Of a stretch of 64,000 bases of DNA, positions 1-7,768 are shown piece after piece; the first letter of the stretch is position 1; every line of letters starts with the position of its first letter. The position numbers were made by a program, and so were the translations under genes. The stretch is from Scytonema hofmannii PCC 7110 (lineage in GTDB: Bacteria > Cyanobacteriota > Cyanobacteriia > Cyanobacteriales > Nostocaceae): NCBI RefSeq assembly GCF_000346485.2, contig NZ_KQ976354.1, forward strand, positions 11,242,341 through 11,306,340, in the 5' to 3' direction. The notes beneath the pieces were generated by a model, which had not been told where the DNA came from, searched no databases, and worked only from the letters and a program-made list of their open reading frames with translations.

Positions 1-187
1 TATGGCGAAAATACTCATATTTCACTCAACTCAAAATCTCAGTTTTAACACGAAGAATTGATAAAGAAATCATACATATTCTACCGAGTAACTTTGTAGC
101 TTGATGATACGATTTTAGAGAAAATTATAATTTTTAAAAACACAATATTAAGAAAATCTTATCATTCGGTGATTCTTAGAAATTAGC

Positions 188-2272
188 GTGGATAGAATAT
201 GGACGCACATCGCTCAAGAATTTAGAAAAATGGGATATTCTACATCTTGGATTGGCAACACTTTCAGTGGGAATCGTAAGTGGGTGCAAATTAATATAGA
301 AGCAATGTATGTTGCTCCTGATGGTACTGTTTACACGAATAGTATCTGGGATGAAGCAGCAAAAGAGGCGGGTATATATAAAAATGGAGATGTTGCTGGT
401 TTTGCCGCCGATTTACATGGTTGGGAGCGTTTGGGTGGCAAAGCGGTAACAGCTAATTCGCGTTACTTATACGTAGGAATGTCACAAGGTGCAGGTTCGG
501 GTAAACCGGGTGAGGATTATCCACCAAAAGGAACGATTTGGTACTGCATCCGACGTTATAATTTATCCGGTCAGCAAGCACCTTTTTCCGGTGGGCGTGG
601 TTGGGATAAGAGTATGGTTATTGTGAATACGAGTAGCCCCGTCACTGGATTAGCCGCTACTGATAATGAGGTGTATGTTAGCGATCGCACTGGTAACAGA
701 ATTGTTGTCTATGACGCTAACTCCATGAACCAACTCCGGAGTTTCTCTTTTTCACGTCCGGGAAACATAGCTATTGACCGACAGAAGAATCTTTGGATTG
801 TCCAACAAAAAGAGAACTCTTCCTCTGCTGCTATTTTGCGGTATTCTCCCCAAGGAAAGCAGTTATCGGAAAAAATTACCAATGTTGCGGAACCAACTGC
901 GATCGCACTCGACAATCAAGGTAGATTGTTAGTTGCTGATAACGGACCGCGCCAACAAATACTGATTTATCACATTACGGGTTCTCCCTCCCAAGTTGGA
1001 ACATTTGGTACTGAACGAGGTGTTTATTCAGGAACCCCTGGTCAGATCGGGGATTTAAAACTTTACGGTATTAGTGGAGTAGGCACTGATGCACAAGGTA
1101 ACATTTATGTTGCGAACGATGGTTTTAACAACGCAGGCGCTGACCTGAGGAAATTTTCTCCCAATGGTGCATTGCAATGGAGATTGTTAGGGCTGTGTTT
1201 TCTGGATACCGCAGATGCAGATCCCGGTTCTGACGGTCGCGATGTGTTCACAAAAGAAGAACACTATGTCATGAACTATGACAAACCTAACGGTCAGCAG
1301 TGGACTTACGCTGACTACACGGTCAATGCTATTAAATACCCACAAGATCCCAGACTCCACACCACAGCCACAGCAGTTTTCTTCCGAAGAGTTCAAGGTA
1401 GACCGTTGATGTACTTAACAGGTATGTACAACAGTTGGATGCAAATATATCGTTTTGCACAAAACTCTGAAGGTTGGACGGCAATACCAAGTGGAATGTT
1501 TGTAGGCACTCCAGCAGATTCTAACAAGCCTTTTTTCACCAAAGGGAATTGGCCTCCAAACCAGCCTAAGACAGGTGAGTGGATTTGGCGCGATGTTAAC
1601 GGCAATGGTGCTTTCGACCCAGGCGAATACGATACTAACAAAGACGATGTTTACATTGGTGGTTGGTGGGTAGATAGCCGAGGTGATGTGTGGAAGAATT
1701 TACGCACTGCTAATGGTATTCGGCATTACCCTCTCCAGGGTTTTGATGGGAGTGGCAATCCTATCTACACTTATGCATCCATGAAGAAAATAGCCACACC
1801 AAACTTCTTCACCGACTTGCGTCGAGTAGAATATTTTCCAGAGACAGATACAATGTATTTGACAGGATTTACCAAAGAAAACCCTGCACCATACGATGAT
1901 GCCAAAGTTGTTGGGTCTGAATTGGTACGTTTTGATAATTGGAGTAAAGGAAATAGAAATCCTGCGTGGAGAACTAAGTTACCTGCAGATAAACGTCCTG
2001 AAGAGAAACAAACTGTTTACCCTGCAGCAATCAGTGTTGCGGGCGATTATGTATTTGTCGCAACGGTAAAAACAAGGCAAGTTTACGTTTATAGAACATC
2101 AAATGGTTCGCAAGCAGATATCATGACACCCGATCCTAATGTGGAACCAGAAGCTGGTTGGGTAGATGTTCCTTATGGTGTTCGGGCTTATCGTCGTTCT
2201 AATGGAGAATATATCGTTTTTCTTGAAGAAGACCACCACGGTAAGGTTTTATTCTTCCGTTGGAGACCATAG
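188..2272 (+). CDS. NHL/SMP-30-type beta-propeller protein, N-terminus uncertain
   Basis: A 694-residue protein with repeated propeller-like blades of the pattern 'D..G.lyVad..n..i..f' (for example near residues 155-180, 190-215, 235-255 and 300-320), as in NHL-repeat or SMP-30/gluconolactonase-like proteins. Such domains usually bind proteins or sugars or serve as lactonase scaffolds; no catalytic residues can be assigned here. The only start close to the upstream in-frame stop is GTG at 188, without a clear Shine-Dalgarno sequence, and no signal peptide follows it. The true N-terminus may therefore be lost, or the protein is cytoplasmic. A strong terminator follows within 10 nt of the stop. 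The next gene is on the opposite strand, so this is a monocistronic unit. Propeller fold fairly sure; function unknown. Confidence 0.75.
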   Translation: MDRIWTHIAQEFRKMGYSTSWIGNTFSGNRKWVQINIEAMYVAPDGTVYTNSIWDEAAKEAGIYKNGDVAGFAADLHGWERLGGKAVTANSRYLYVGMSQGAGSGKPGEDYPPKGTIWYCIRRYNLSGQQAPFSGGRGWDKSMVIVNTSSPVTGLAATDNEVYVSDRTGNRIVVYDANSMNQLRSFSFSRPGNIAIDRQKNLWIVQQKENSSSAAILRYSPQGKQLSEKITNVAEPTAIALDNQGRLLVADNGPRQQILIYHITGSPSQVGTFGTERGVYSGTPGQIGDLKLYGISGVGTDAQGNIYVANDGFNNAGADLRKFSPNGALQWRLLGLCFLDTADADPGSDGRDVFTKEEHYVMNYDKPNGQQWTYADYTVNAIKYPQDPRLHTTATAVFFRRVQGRPLMYLTGMYNSWMQIYRFAQNSEGWTAIPSGMFVGTPADSNKPFFTKGNWPPNQPKTGEWIWRDVNGNGAFDPGEYDTNKDDVYIGGWWVDSRGDVWKNLRTANGIRHYPLQGFDGSGNPIYTYASMKKIATPNFFTDLRRVEYFPETDTMYLTGFTKENPAPYDDAKVVGSELVRFDNWSKGNRNPAWRTKLPADKRPEEKQTVYPAAISVAGDYVFVATVKTRQVYVYRTSNGSQADIMTPDPNVEPEAGWVDVPYGVRAYRRSNGEYIVFLEEDHHGKVLFFRWRP

Positions 2273-2278
2273 CAATTT

Positions 2279-2308
2279 AAAAAGCTTGGGCTTTAGCCCA
2301 GGCTTTTT
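2279..2308. terminator. Rho-independent terminator after the propeller gene
   Basis: An A-run, a GC-rich stem (TTGGGC/GCCCA with flanking GC pairs), a short TTTA loop and a T-run directly follow the stop at 2272. The A/T symmetry makes it bidirectional, so it could also stop transcripts arriving from the minus-strand gene at 2494-2760. Confidence 0.85.
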
Positions 2309-2315
2309 ATACTTA

Positions 2316-2488
2316 GAGGATGTTTGAAAAGTCATGATTGATGTATCAAATATTTTTTACCCCACCCTAACCCGGACCTTGGAAAGGAGAGGGAACTGAA
2401 TTTTTCTTGTTTCCCCCCTTTCCAAGGGGGGATTAAGGGGGGTAATAATGCGATAAAAATCACAGCTAACCACTTTTCAAACATCCTC
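2316..2488. mobile_element. 173-bp MITE-like element with 17-bp perfect inverted ends
   Basis: GAGGATGTTTGAAAAGT at 2316-2332 is repeated exactly in inverse orientation at 2472-2488, and both ends are flanked by TTA (2313-2315 and 2489-2491). This is the structure of a non-autonomous transposable element with a TA/TTA target duplication, as seen for IS630/mariner-related MITEs. The interior contains an imperfect palindrome of the 'CCCCTTTCCAAGGGG' type (about 2385-2440) and no open frame. It lies between the terminator of the propeller gene and the stop codon of the small gene at 2494. Confidence 0.8.
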
Positions 2489-2493
2489 TTAAT

Positions 2494-2760
2494 TTAGAAG
2501 CCACCACCGAAGGTATCGCCACCACTACCAAAGGAGGGATTAGAGGGGTTAACACCACCAGCAAAAATGTTCCAGAAGTTATCTCCAGCAAAGGGGTTAC
2601 CGTTATAAGGTAGGTCTTGGATGTTAGAAGAAGAACTACCCATTGTAAAGGGGTTATCACCACTAAAAGAACCACCAACATTGCCAAATATATCTTCTGG
2701 TCCATTTACGCCTTCTATGTCAAGCAAGCGATTGAAAGGACCAAGATTAACTTCATCCAT
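2494..2760 (-). CDS. Small Gly/Asn/Ser/Phe-rich protein, unknown
   Basis: An 88-residue acidic low-complexity protein with repeated N-P-F/G-D-N-F units (NPFTMG, NPFAGDNFW, NPSNPSFGSGG) and a C-terminal GGF. The start ATG at 2760 has an AGAGGAT Shine-Dalgarno-like stretch upstream. There is no signal peptide or membrane segment. Composition resembles glycine-rich prion-like or phase-separating tails rather than an enzyme. The stop codon lies 5 nt from the end of the MITE at 2316-2488, so the insertion just missed the gene. It could also be a degenerate gene, but the ribosome-binding site argues for expression. Function not recognised. Confidence 0.6.
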   Translation of the reverse strand: MDEVNLGPFNRLLDIEGVNGPEDIFGNVGGSFSGDNPFTMGSSSSNIQDLPYNGNPFAGDNFWNIFAGGVNPSNPSFGSGGDTFGGGF

Positions 2761-2926
2761 GTTGTTTATCCTCTTTTCTGTTATGAACTAGTTGCCATAC
2801 ATTGAAGGTAACTTTGATATTTAACTTTGACCAACCAAAATTATTTTGATTATTTGACCTTTTTTTAGAAGAAGCAATTATGGGATCTGATAAAATTTTG
2901 ATTTAGACGACAATTCCTCATCGTTT

Positions 2927-3003
2927 TTCTCTGCGATCTCAGCGCCTCTGCGGTTTTAAAATCATTTATTTAACCGCTCCAGACGCAGAGTACGCAGAGA
3001 GAA
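2927..3003. repeat. Dispersed inverted repeat of the 'CTCTGCG' type
   Basis: Imperfect long hairpin: TTCTCTGCGATCTC..CCTCTGCGGTT (2927-2955) pairs with AACCGCTC..CGCAGAGAGAA (2972-3003). Sequences of this kind are scattered between genes in many cyanobacteria. It sits in the 646-bp gap 2761-3406, which otherwise shows only AT-rich DNA and the HIP1-containing repeat at 3239. Confidence 0.6.
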
Positions 3004-3238
3004 GAAGTGAGAAAGCTATTGATTTCTTTTAACTATGAATTTTTAGTAATTTGATCTTTCTTTTGGTAGAAGAAAATTAAGTTGAGTTGAACTAAGCTTT
3101 GCCAAATATTGACCTCGATATTTTAACAAAATATTGTTGTAGTAAATCTAGTTTGACAAAATACGTCTAATGTTAGTGGTAAGGATGAAACCCCATCTTG
3201 AAGATAGAGGAAAACGGTCTGTATCAAAATAATGTACT

Positions 3239-3288
3239 GCGATCGCCCTTGGCGCAAGCCGTACCCGGCTTATCGCAAAGCGCAAGCT
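3239..3288. repeat. HIP1-containing palindromic repeat
   Basis: Starts with GCGATCGC and continues with nested partial palindromes (GGCGCAAGCC, ACCCGG, GCGCAAGC). It resembles the dispersed 'GCGATCGCCCTTGGC' repeats of filamentous cyanobacteria and lies about 120 bp before the VKOR-like gene. Confidence 0.5.
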
Positions 3289-3406
3289 GAAAGAGTGCTT
3301 ATTGCCAAAACGGTTCCTACATTAATTTGTTTAAACTGTCACCTGTAAAACACTGCTGCATAGTTAATCAGATCGCTAACCCATAACTTATCAAGAATGA
3401 GGCTTC

Positions 3407-3946
3407 ATGGAACCAACACAACTGAGTCAAGAACTGCGTGAAGGGAACAATCCCCATATGACCCGCCGCCGATGGATTATCGGTTTATCTACACTTGGGG
3501 GTTCAATGGGACAAATTGTTTCGCTTTATCAAACAGGGATAGTTAAACATTTACCCGATCCGCCAGTTCCAGTGTTTGATGCAGACCGAGTGGACGCATC
3601 TGACTACGCCTACAGCCGATTCAATTCACCTGACGGTCCAATCATGGTGCTTAATTACGCCATTACGGGCTGGTTGGCTGCAGCTGGTGGTCTAGACCGC
3701 GCACGGAAAAATCCATGGCTACCAATTGCAATGGGTGTTAAGATCCTTTTAGATACAGTTGTCTCTGCCGAGTTAGCTCGTGAAGAGTGGGCGGAAAACA
3801 AAGCATTTTGTGAGTATTGTCAAGTGGCAACTGTTGCCTCAATCGCTTCCTTAGTACTTGCAGCACCAGAAGTACTTGCTGCTTCTCGTGTTCTACTAAG
3901 TCGCCGGGACAGCAAGAAAGCTGAAGCACAGAGCAATACACAATAA
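3407..3946 (+). CDS. VKOR-family-like membrane protein with a C-x-x-C pair
   Basis: A 179-residue protein with an N-terminal polar tail, hydrophobic stretches near residues 22-45, 78-95, 104-122 and 138-158, and a single C-E-Y-C motif (Cys135/Cys138) placed just before the last hydrophobic helix. Vitamin K epoxide reductase relatives carry their redox-active C-x-x-C at the start of a membrane helix and reoxidise thiol-disulfide partners using quinones. Here the other conserved VKOR cysteine pair and the fused thioredoxin domain of typical cyanobacterial VKOR are absent, so this may be a reduced or non-catalytic relative. It is followed by a hairpin at 3979-4004. VKOR-like assignment is moderate; enzymatic activity unproven. 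Confidence 0.6.
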   Translation: MEPTQLSQELREGNNPHMTRRRWIIGLSTLGGSMGQIVSLYQTGIVKHLPDPPVPVFDADRVDASDYAYSRFNSPDGPIMVLNYAITGWLAAAGGLDRARKNPWLPIAMGVKILLDTVVSAELAREEWAENKAFCEYCQVATVASIASLVLAAPEVLAASRVLLSRRDSKKAEAQSNTQ

Positions 3947-3978
3947 CGAATACCTTTGATTGCTAGAATAAACTTTTA

Positions 3979-4004
3979 CAGAGACGTTACGTTTAACGTC
4001 TCTG
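3979..4004. terminator. Hairpin after the VKOR-like gene, probable terminator
   Basis: An 11-bp perfect stem, CAGAGACGTTA/TAACGTCTCTG, with a 4-nt loop, beginning 32 bp after the stop. It lacks a clear T-run, so termination strength is uncertain. Confidence 0.55.
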
Positions 4005-4042
4005 CTAGTCTATAGCATAAGTTTTAATGGGTAATTTTATTC

Positions 4043-4075
4043 AGATCCCCGACTTCTTCGAGAAGTCGGGGATCT
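4043..4075. repeat. REP-like palindrome (AAGTCGGGGATCT type)
   Basis: Perfect 15-bp inverted repeat AGATCCCCGACTTCT with a TCG loop. A degenerate relative occurs at 12693-12715. Such palindromes are dispersed in cyanobacterial intergenic DNA and may be mobilised by REP-associated transposases. Confidence 0.7.
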
Positions 4076-4211
4076 TGCAGCCTTTTAAAATTAGTGCGAT
4101 AGACCGCTACATTTATTGGGGCTTGAAACTGTCACTTAATTTCTCGCCACCTCTTGCCATTTCTTCCGAAATGGATAGATAATAGAGGGTAGTATATGAC
4201 AGAAAACTACA

Positions 4212-4853
4212 ATGACCAACATTCCAGAAATGACAATCAGTATTGGAGATGCAGCTAAAGAACTAGGCGTCTCAATCACAACTTTAAGGAGGTGGGCTGA
4301 CTCAGAAAAAATTCGTTCAGAGCGTTCACCGTCAGGACAGAGAAGGTTTTATCTAGCAGACATTAAGCGCATCACACCGCGTGACTTGAAGCAACTAGAT
4401 GAACGCATAACCATTAACTATGCTCGTGTTTCAAGCCACGACCAAAAAGAAGATTTAGTGCGTCAAGCCCAAGTTTTAGAAGCTTTTAGCTCTGCTAATG
4501 GATGGCAGTTTGAAACTATTCAAGACTTAGGATCGGGATTGAATTATCAGAAAAAAGGACTTCAAAAACTACTCAAACGCATCATGCAAGGAGATGTAGC
4601 CAGATTAGTACTGACTCACAAAGATAGGTTATTAAGATTTGGTGCAGAGCTTGTATTTGCTATGTGCGAAGAGTTTGAAACCGAAGTGGTCATCATCAAT
4701 AAGACCAATGAAGAAATTACTTTTGAGCAAGAGTTAGTACAAGACATGATTGAACTTATCACAGTATTTTCAGCCCGTCTGTACGGTTCTAGAAGTAAGA
4801 AAAACAAAAAATTAATTGATGGTATGACACAAGTAGTAAACGGAGTAAAGTAA
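4212..4853 (+). CDS. tnpA: IS607-family serine recombinase (TnpA)
   Basis: A 213-residue protein with an N-terminal MerR-type helix-turn-helix (about residues 8-55, 'IGDAAKELGVS..TLRRW') and a serine-resolvase catalytic domain (about 66-200). The catalytic serine lies in 'YARVSS' at about Ser74, and downstream 'LVLTHKDRLLRFG' carries the conserved arginines. This is the standard IS607 TnpA order (HTH first, resolvase second). It is followed without a gap by the remains of TnpB, as expected for an IS607 element. Start ATG 4212; a second ATG six codons later is possible. The recombinase looks intact, so it could still move related ends. No inverted repeats are expected for this family. Confidence 0.9.
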   Translation: MTNIPEMTISIGDAAKELGVSITTLRRWADSEKIRSERSPSGQRRFYLADIKRITPRDLKQLDERITINYARVSSHDQKEDLVRQAQVLEAFSSANGWQFETIQDLGSGLNYQKKGLQKLLKRIMQGDVARLVLTHKDRLLRFGAELVFAMCEEFETEVVIINKTNEEITFEQELVQDMIELITVFSARLYGSRSKKNKKLIDGMTQVVNGVK

Positions 4854-5556
4854 ATGCTGTTAGGTTTTAAAACCGAATTGAAATTAAATAACCAACAGCG
4901 AACAGAGTTACTAAAACATTGTGGTGTGGCACGTCACGCATGGAACTGGGGATTAGGTTTAACCAAGCAAATTCTTGATTGGAACAAAGCAAATCCCACA
5001 GAAAAAATCAAGTTTCCGACTGCAATTGACTTACATAAATGGTTAGTTGCATTAGTAAAACCTGAATGCCCTTGGTATTACAAATGCTCTAAATCTACAC
5101 CTCAAGAAGCTCTGAGAGCATTGAGAATTGCATTCAGCTAACTGGAGAAAAGCCATGACTAAGATAGCTAGACTGCATAAAAAAATTGCCAATATCCGAA
5201 AAGATACATTGCACAAGTTGACCACACTATTAGCCAAGAACCACGGCGTAATCGTTATTGAAGACTTAAATGTATCTGGCATGATGGCTAATGGCAAGTT
5301 GGCAGCAAGTATCCAAGACATGGGATTTTTTGAATTTCGGAGACAGCTAACCTATAAGTGCGAACTGTATGGCTCAAAGCTTGTCATTGCTGATAGATGG
5401 TTCCCTAGTTCTAAGACTTGCTCCAATTGTGGAACAGTTAAAAAAGAACTGTCTCTCAAAGAAAGAGTTTTTAATTGTGGCTGTGGCGCAAGTTTAAACA
5501 GAGATTTGAACGCTGCCATCAACCTAAGAAACTATTCGTCCATCGCTGCTAGTTAG
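4854..5556 (+). pseudogene. TnpB nuclease with an internal deletion
   Basis: Two frames make up a shortened TnpB. Residues 1-95 (4854-5141) match the N-terminal region ('GVARHAWNWGL', 'STPQEALRAL'). The second frame (coding from about 5139 to 5556) starts at the segment equivalent to 'KIARLHKKIANIRKDTLHKLTT' and keeps the RuvC-II glutamate ('VIVIEDLNVSGM'), the zinc ribbon ('CSNCG..CGCG') and the RuvC-III aspartate ('NRDLNAAINL'). Roughly 140 central residues, including the first RuvC aspartate (usually in a 'GvDlG' motif), are missing, and the join is out of frame near 5139. Full TnpB is about 400 residues, so nuclease activity should be lost. The 5' border continues directly from tnpA at 4853. 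Confidence 0.85.
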
Positions 5557-5697
5557 GCAGTGTGAGCCTGTGGACTGGTTAGTGCCGACACTGCCAGATT
5601 GAAGCAGGAATTAAGCATCAAAGTGAAAGCTAGATACTAGTGACGAGAAATGTCTAGCATTGATTAGCTTTGTATAGGTCTTTTATAACGGTCTTAT
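5557..5697 (+). other. Right-end region of the IS607 element, possible omega-RNA 3' part
   Basis: The 141 bp between the tnpB stop and the next gene are GC-richer at the start (GGCAGTGTGAGCC, GTGCCGACACTGCC) with a potential GGCAGTGT/ACACTGCC stem at about 5555-5596. In IS605/IS607 elements the guide (omega) RNA overlaps the 3' end of tnpB and ends at the element border, so this stretch is the expected place. No border could be fixed by eye, and with a dead TnpB the RNA would have no local partner. Confidence 0.35.
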
Positions 5698-6729
5698 ATG
5701 CCTCCTCGCAAACGAAACAAATCTGAAAATGTCAATCCGGATATTCACGAGTCTGTTCCTGAAGAAGTTACAGTCAATGCTTCAATAGTAACCACTGATG
5801 AAGGCGGATGCACGCAGATGGATACTACTAGCTCCGATCTGCTACAGGATACGGTTGAAAATTCCAAATCAATCGATCCATCTCTAAGTTCGTTAGTAGA
5901 GCAAATTGAAAAACAAAACTCTAATCTATCTGTTAGAGTAGCGCGTCAATTTTGCTACAAATTAGTACAAACTCTGGTGGAGGTGATGATTAGCGAACCT
6001 CGTAAATTTAATGTTTTGGAGGAATTTATTCTCCGTGCAAGTATTGAATTTACGCCTCTTCCTACATTACAAGAATTGGCAAGTGTACTTGGGTTGGATC
6101 TTGTATTTGTGAAAAGTACTGCTGACAATTTAGTAAGATTTAAGAGTTTGAAAATTTCCGAAACAGGTGCAATTAAGATTACACCACAAGGACAGGAGTT
6201 TTACAAACAGGGAAACGTCTCTCTACCACCATCTGTGAAACAGATTTATGCGATCGCCGATCCTTTTGCAGAAAATCTGACTTTTCAGTTTGAAGCTTTA
6301 CCAATGGGATTAGTCGATTTACCCGATTTAGCAGAGTTAGTTTCTATTGAGAATCATCTTCCCCCTTTTAACACTCTGACAATTAGCGATCTTCAAAAAC
6401 TGATTCAAGCAGGAGGTTTAGGGCTTCACGTACCTGAAGAAGGAAAAATTGTGACTAATTTTCAGATGATTGGCAAGCCTCAGGTATGTTGGAAGACTAT
6501 CTCAATCTTTGTTTTACTTGATGTTCTAGAAAACAAACATATTATTCAGGTTAGACGAGATAAGCAGGTCTTAGAAAAAGCATCAAATTGGCTGACAGAA
6601 CTACAAGGGCAACAAAAATTTGATTTGAATAATTTGGGTATTATAGTATCACAAGAAAGTACTCCTGTGAGTTATTCAAAACCCCAAGCTAAACGTCAAA
6701 GGTCAACAACAAAGAAAAGCCAAAAATAA
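5698..6729 (+). CDS. Putative winged-helix protein, full-length copy
   Basis: A 343-residue protein, not recognised as a named family. It has a Ser/Thr/acidic-rich N-terminal 70 residues, a segment at about 105-165 ('FTPLPTLQELASVLGLDLVFVKSTADNLVRF..ITPQGQEFY') with the helix-turn-helix plus wing layout of a winged-helix domain, a mixed alpha/beta middle, and a basic C-terminal tail (KRQRSTTKKSQK) that could bind nucleic acid. A second copy lacking the first ~105 residues lies at 11919-12643. It follows the IS607 remnant by 141 bp. The winged-helix reading is a pattern inference; similar wHTH modules occur in defence-island and regulatory proteins, but no activity can be assigned. Confidence 0.6.
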   Translation: MPPRKRNKSENVNPDIHESVPEEVTVNASIVTTDEGGCTQMDTTSSDLLQDTVENSKSIDPSLSSLVEQIEKQNSNLSVRVARQFCYKLVQTLVEVMISEPRKFNVLEEFILRASIEFTPLPTLQELASVLGLDLVFVKSTADNLVRFKSLKISETGAIKITPQGQEFYKQGNVSLPPSVKQIYAIADPFAENLTFQFEALPMGLVDLPDLAELVSIENHLPPFNTLTISDLQKLIQAGGLGLHVPEEGKIVTNFQMIGKPQVCWKTISIFVLLDVLENKHIIQVRRDKQVLEKASNWLTELQGQQKFDLNNLGIIVSQESTPVSYSKPQAKRQRSTTKKSQK

Positions 6730-6879
6730 ATAATTTAACGTGAGTTCGACTTTTGTCAGCATTGACCAAAATTTGGTCAGTTCAACATAGCTGACCACTT
6801 TTTTTTGACGATATAGATGCGAGCGCCTTTGAAGTTCGCATATGTTCCGCCCATAACTGTGGATATATTGAGTAAAGTT

Positions 6880-7128
6880 TTATAATACTTCGCTGCGAAC
6901 CAAGTTCAACAGCTTACCCTGAACAGATTCCAAAATAAAATCTCGGATGTAATTACTGGCATTGAGAATTTCCACGCCAATCAACTCTCCGGCTGCATTT
7001 AGTTCAGCAGTAACATTTGGACTAATTTCAATACTTGCTGATTCTGGCTCTTCGGAGATTAGCAGGTGAAGAATATCCTCTTCTTTGAAGTAGTTCATTT
7101 GTGGCAATTGTTGCTTGAAGTCAGACAT
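6880..7128 (-). CDS. DUF2283-type antitoxin-like protein
   Basis: About 82 residues when started at ATG 7128 ('MSDFKQQLPQMNYFKEEDILHLLISEEP'). The central pattern 'YFKEEDILHLLIS..PESASIEISPNVTAELNAAGELIGVEIL' is the hallmark of DUF2283 proteins (D-x-L-y-i ... e-i-s-p-n-v ... d-x-x-G-x-l-v-g-i-E-i). The start overlaps the end of the upstream gene by 8 bp (ATGTCTGA), which marks a two-gene operon. A longer frame to 7215 exists but would sit inside the neighbour. The pairing with a DUF4258 protein is a recurrent toxin-antitoxin arrangement, in which this partner would be the antitoxin. Confidence 0.7.
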   Translation of the reverse strand: MSDFKQQLPQMNYFKEEDILHLLISEEPESASIEISPNVTAELNAAGELIGVEILNASNYIRDFILESVQGKLLNLVRSEVL

Positions 7129-7396
7129 TTGTGATAAACCGTCCAGTTTTGAGACGAAATCGAATTTGTTGTCGAGTTGTGGCGTGAATTGTAATCGGTG
7201 TAATCGTGTTTTCACCTTGTTCGTAGGGAATTAAAACTAGCTGCTCACCATGCTTTCCAACTACAACCGCCCGATCTGTTTCTACATCATAATATCGTTC
7301 GCTGGAGAAGCGTAGGATATTTTCAATTAGATCGAGATCAAAACCTCTTCGGATTGCACGGTAACGAAGATAGGATGTCCAGCTAATCTCAGGCAT
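7121..7396 (-). CDS. DUF4258-type toxin-like protein
   Basis: A 91-residue basic protein, 'MPEISWTSYLRYRAIRRGF' at the start, then 'IENILRFSSERYYDVETDRAVVVGKHGEQLVLIPYE' and 'TIHATTRQQIRFRLKTGRF' at the end. This is the DUF4258 layout (an N-terminal helix with R-x-x-x-R-G, a beta sheet core and a final 'T-x-h-..t..q-i..R-..gr' strand), related to BrnT/RelE-fold RNases. It is the first gene of a translationally coupled pair with the DUF2283 protein at 6880-7128. RNase activity is inferred from family fold, not seen. Confidence 0.7.
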   Translation of the reverse strand: MPEISWTSYLRYRAIRRGFDLDLIENILRFSSERYYDVETDRAVVVGKHGEQLVLIPYEQGENTITPITIHATTRQQIRFRLKTGRFITNV

Positions 7397-7768
7397 GGTT
7401 CATGATTAGCGGTCGTTGTCACCCATTGTTATTGTTGTGATTACGCTATCTTTCCCCTACTAGCATACCTTACCTGGCTGGAAACCGCTATCCGCTATAT
7501 GCAAAGAAGGCTAATTTAGGACGAAAGCAAACAATTGGTAAATTTGCCCAGCGTCCATTGTCTCTCGCTACCAAGTTATATAGCAGTCCTACATGATTCG
7601 TCAAAAATGCCGTCAGATAGAAACGCTTTGGTTTCTCGAACAAAATCAAATAAAGACGCGTGCGTATGAGTGACATTACCTTACCAGCGCACTCCCAACT
7701 CCCCAAGAGCGAACTGGCTAGTTTAGCTTTGTTATGGTAGCGCAATCAGAAATATGCTAATCTAATCG

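Noticed and set aside
7488-7745. 85-residue minus-strand frame between the toxin-antitoxin pair and the IS
   Set aside because: No ribosome-binding site, no recognisable pattern; the plus strand here carries pieces of a broken gene instead.
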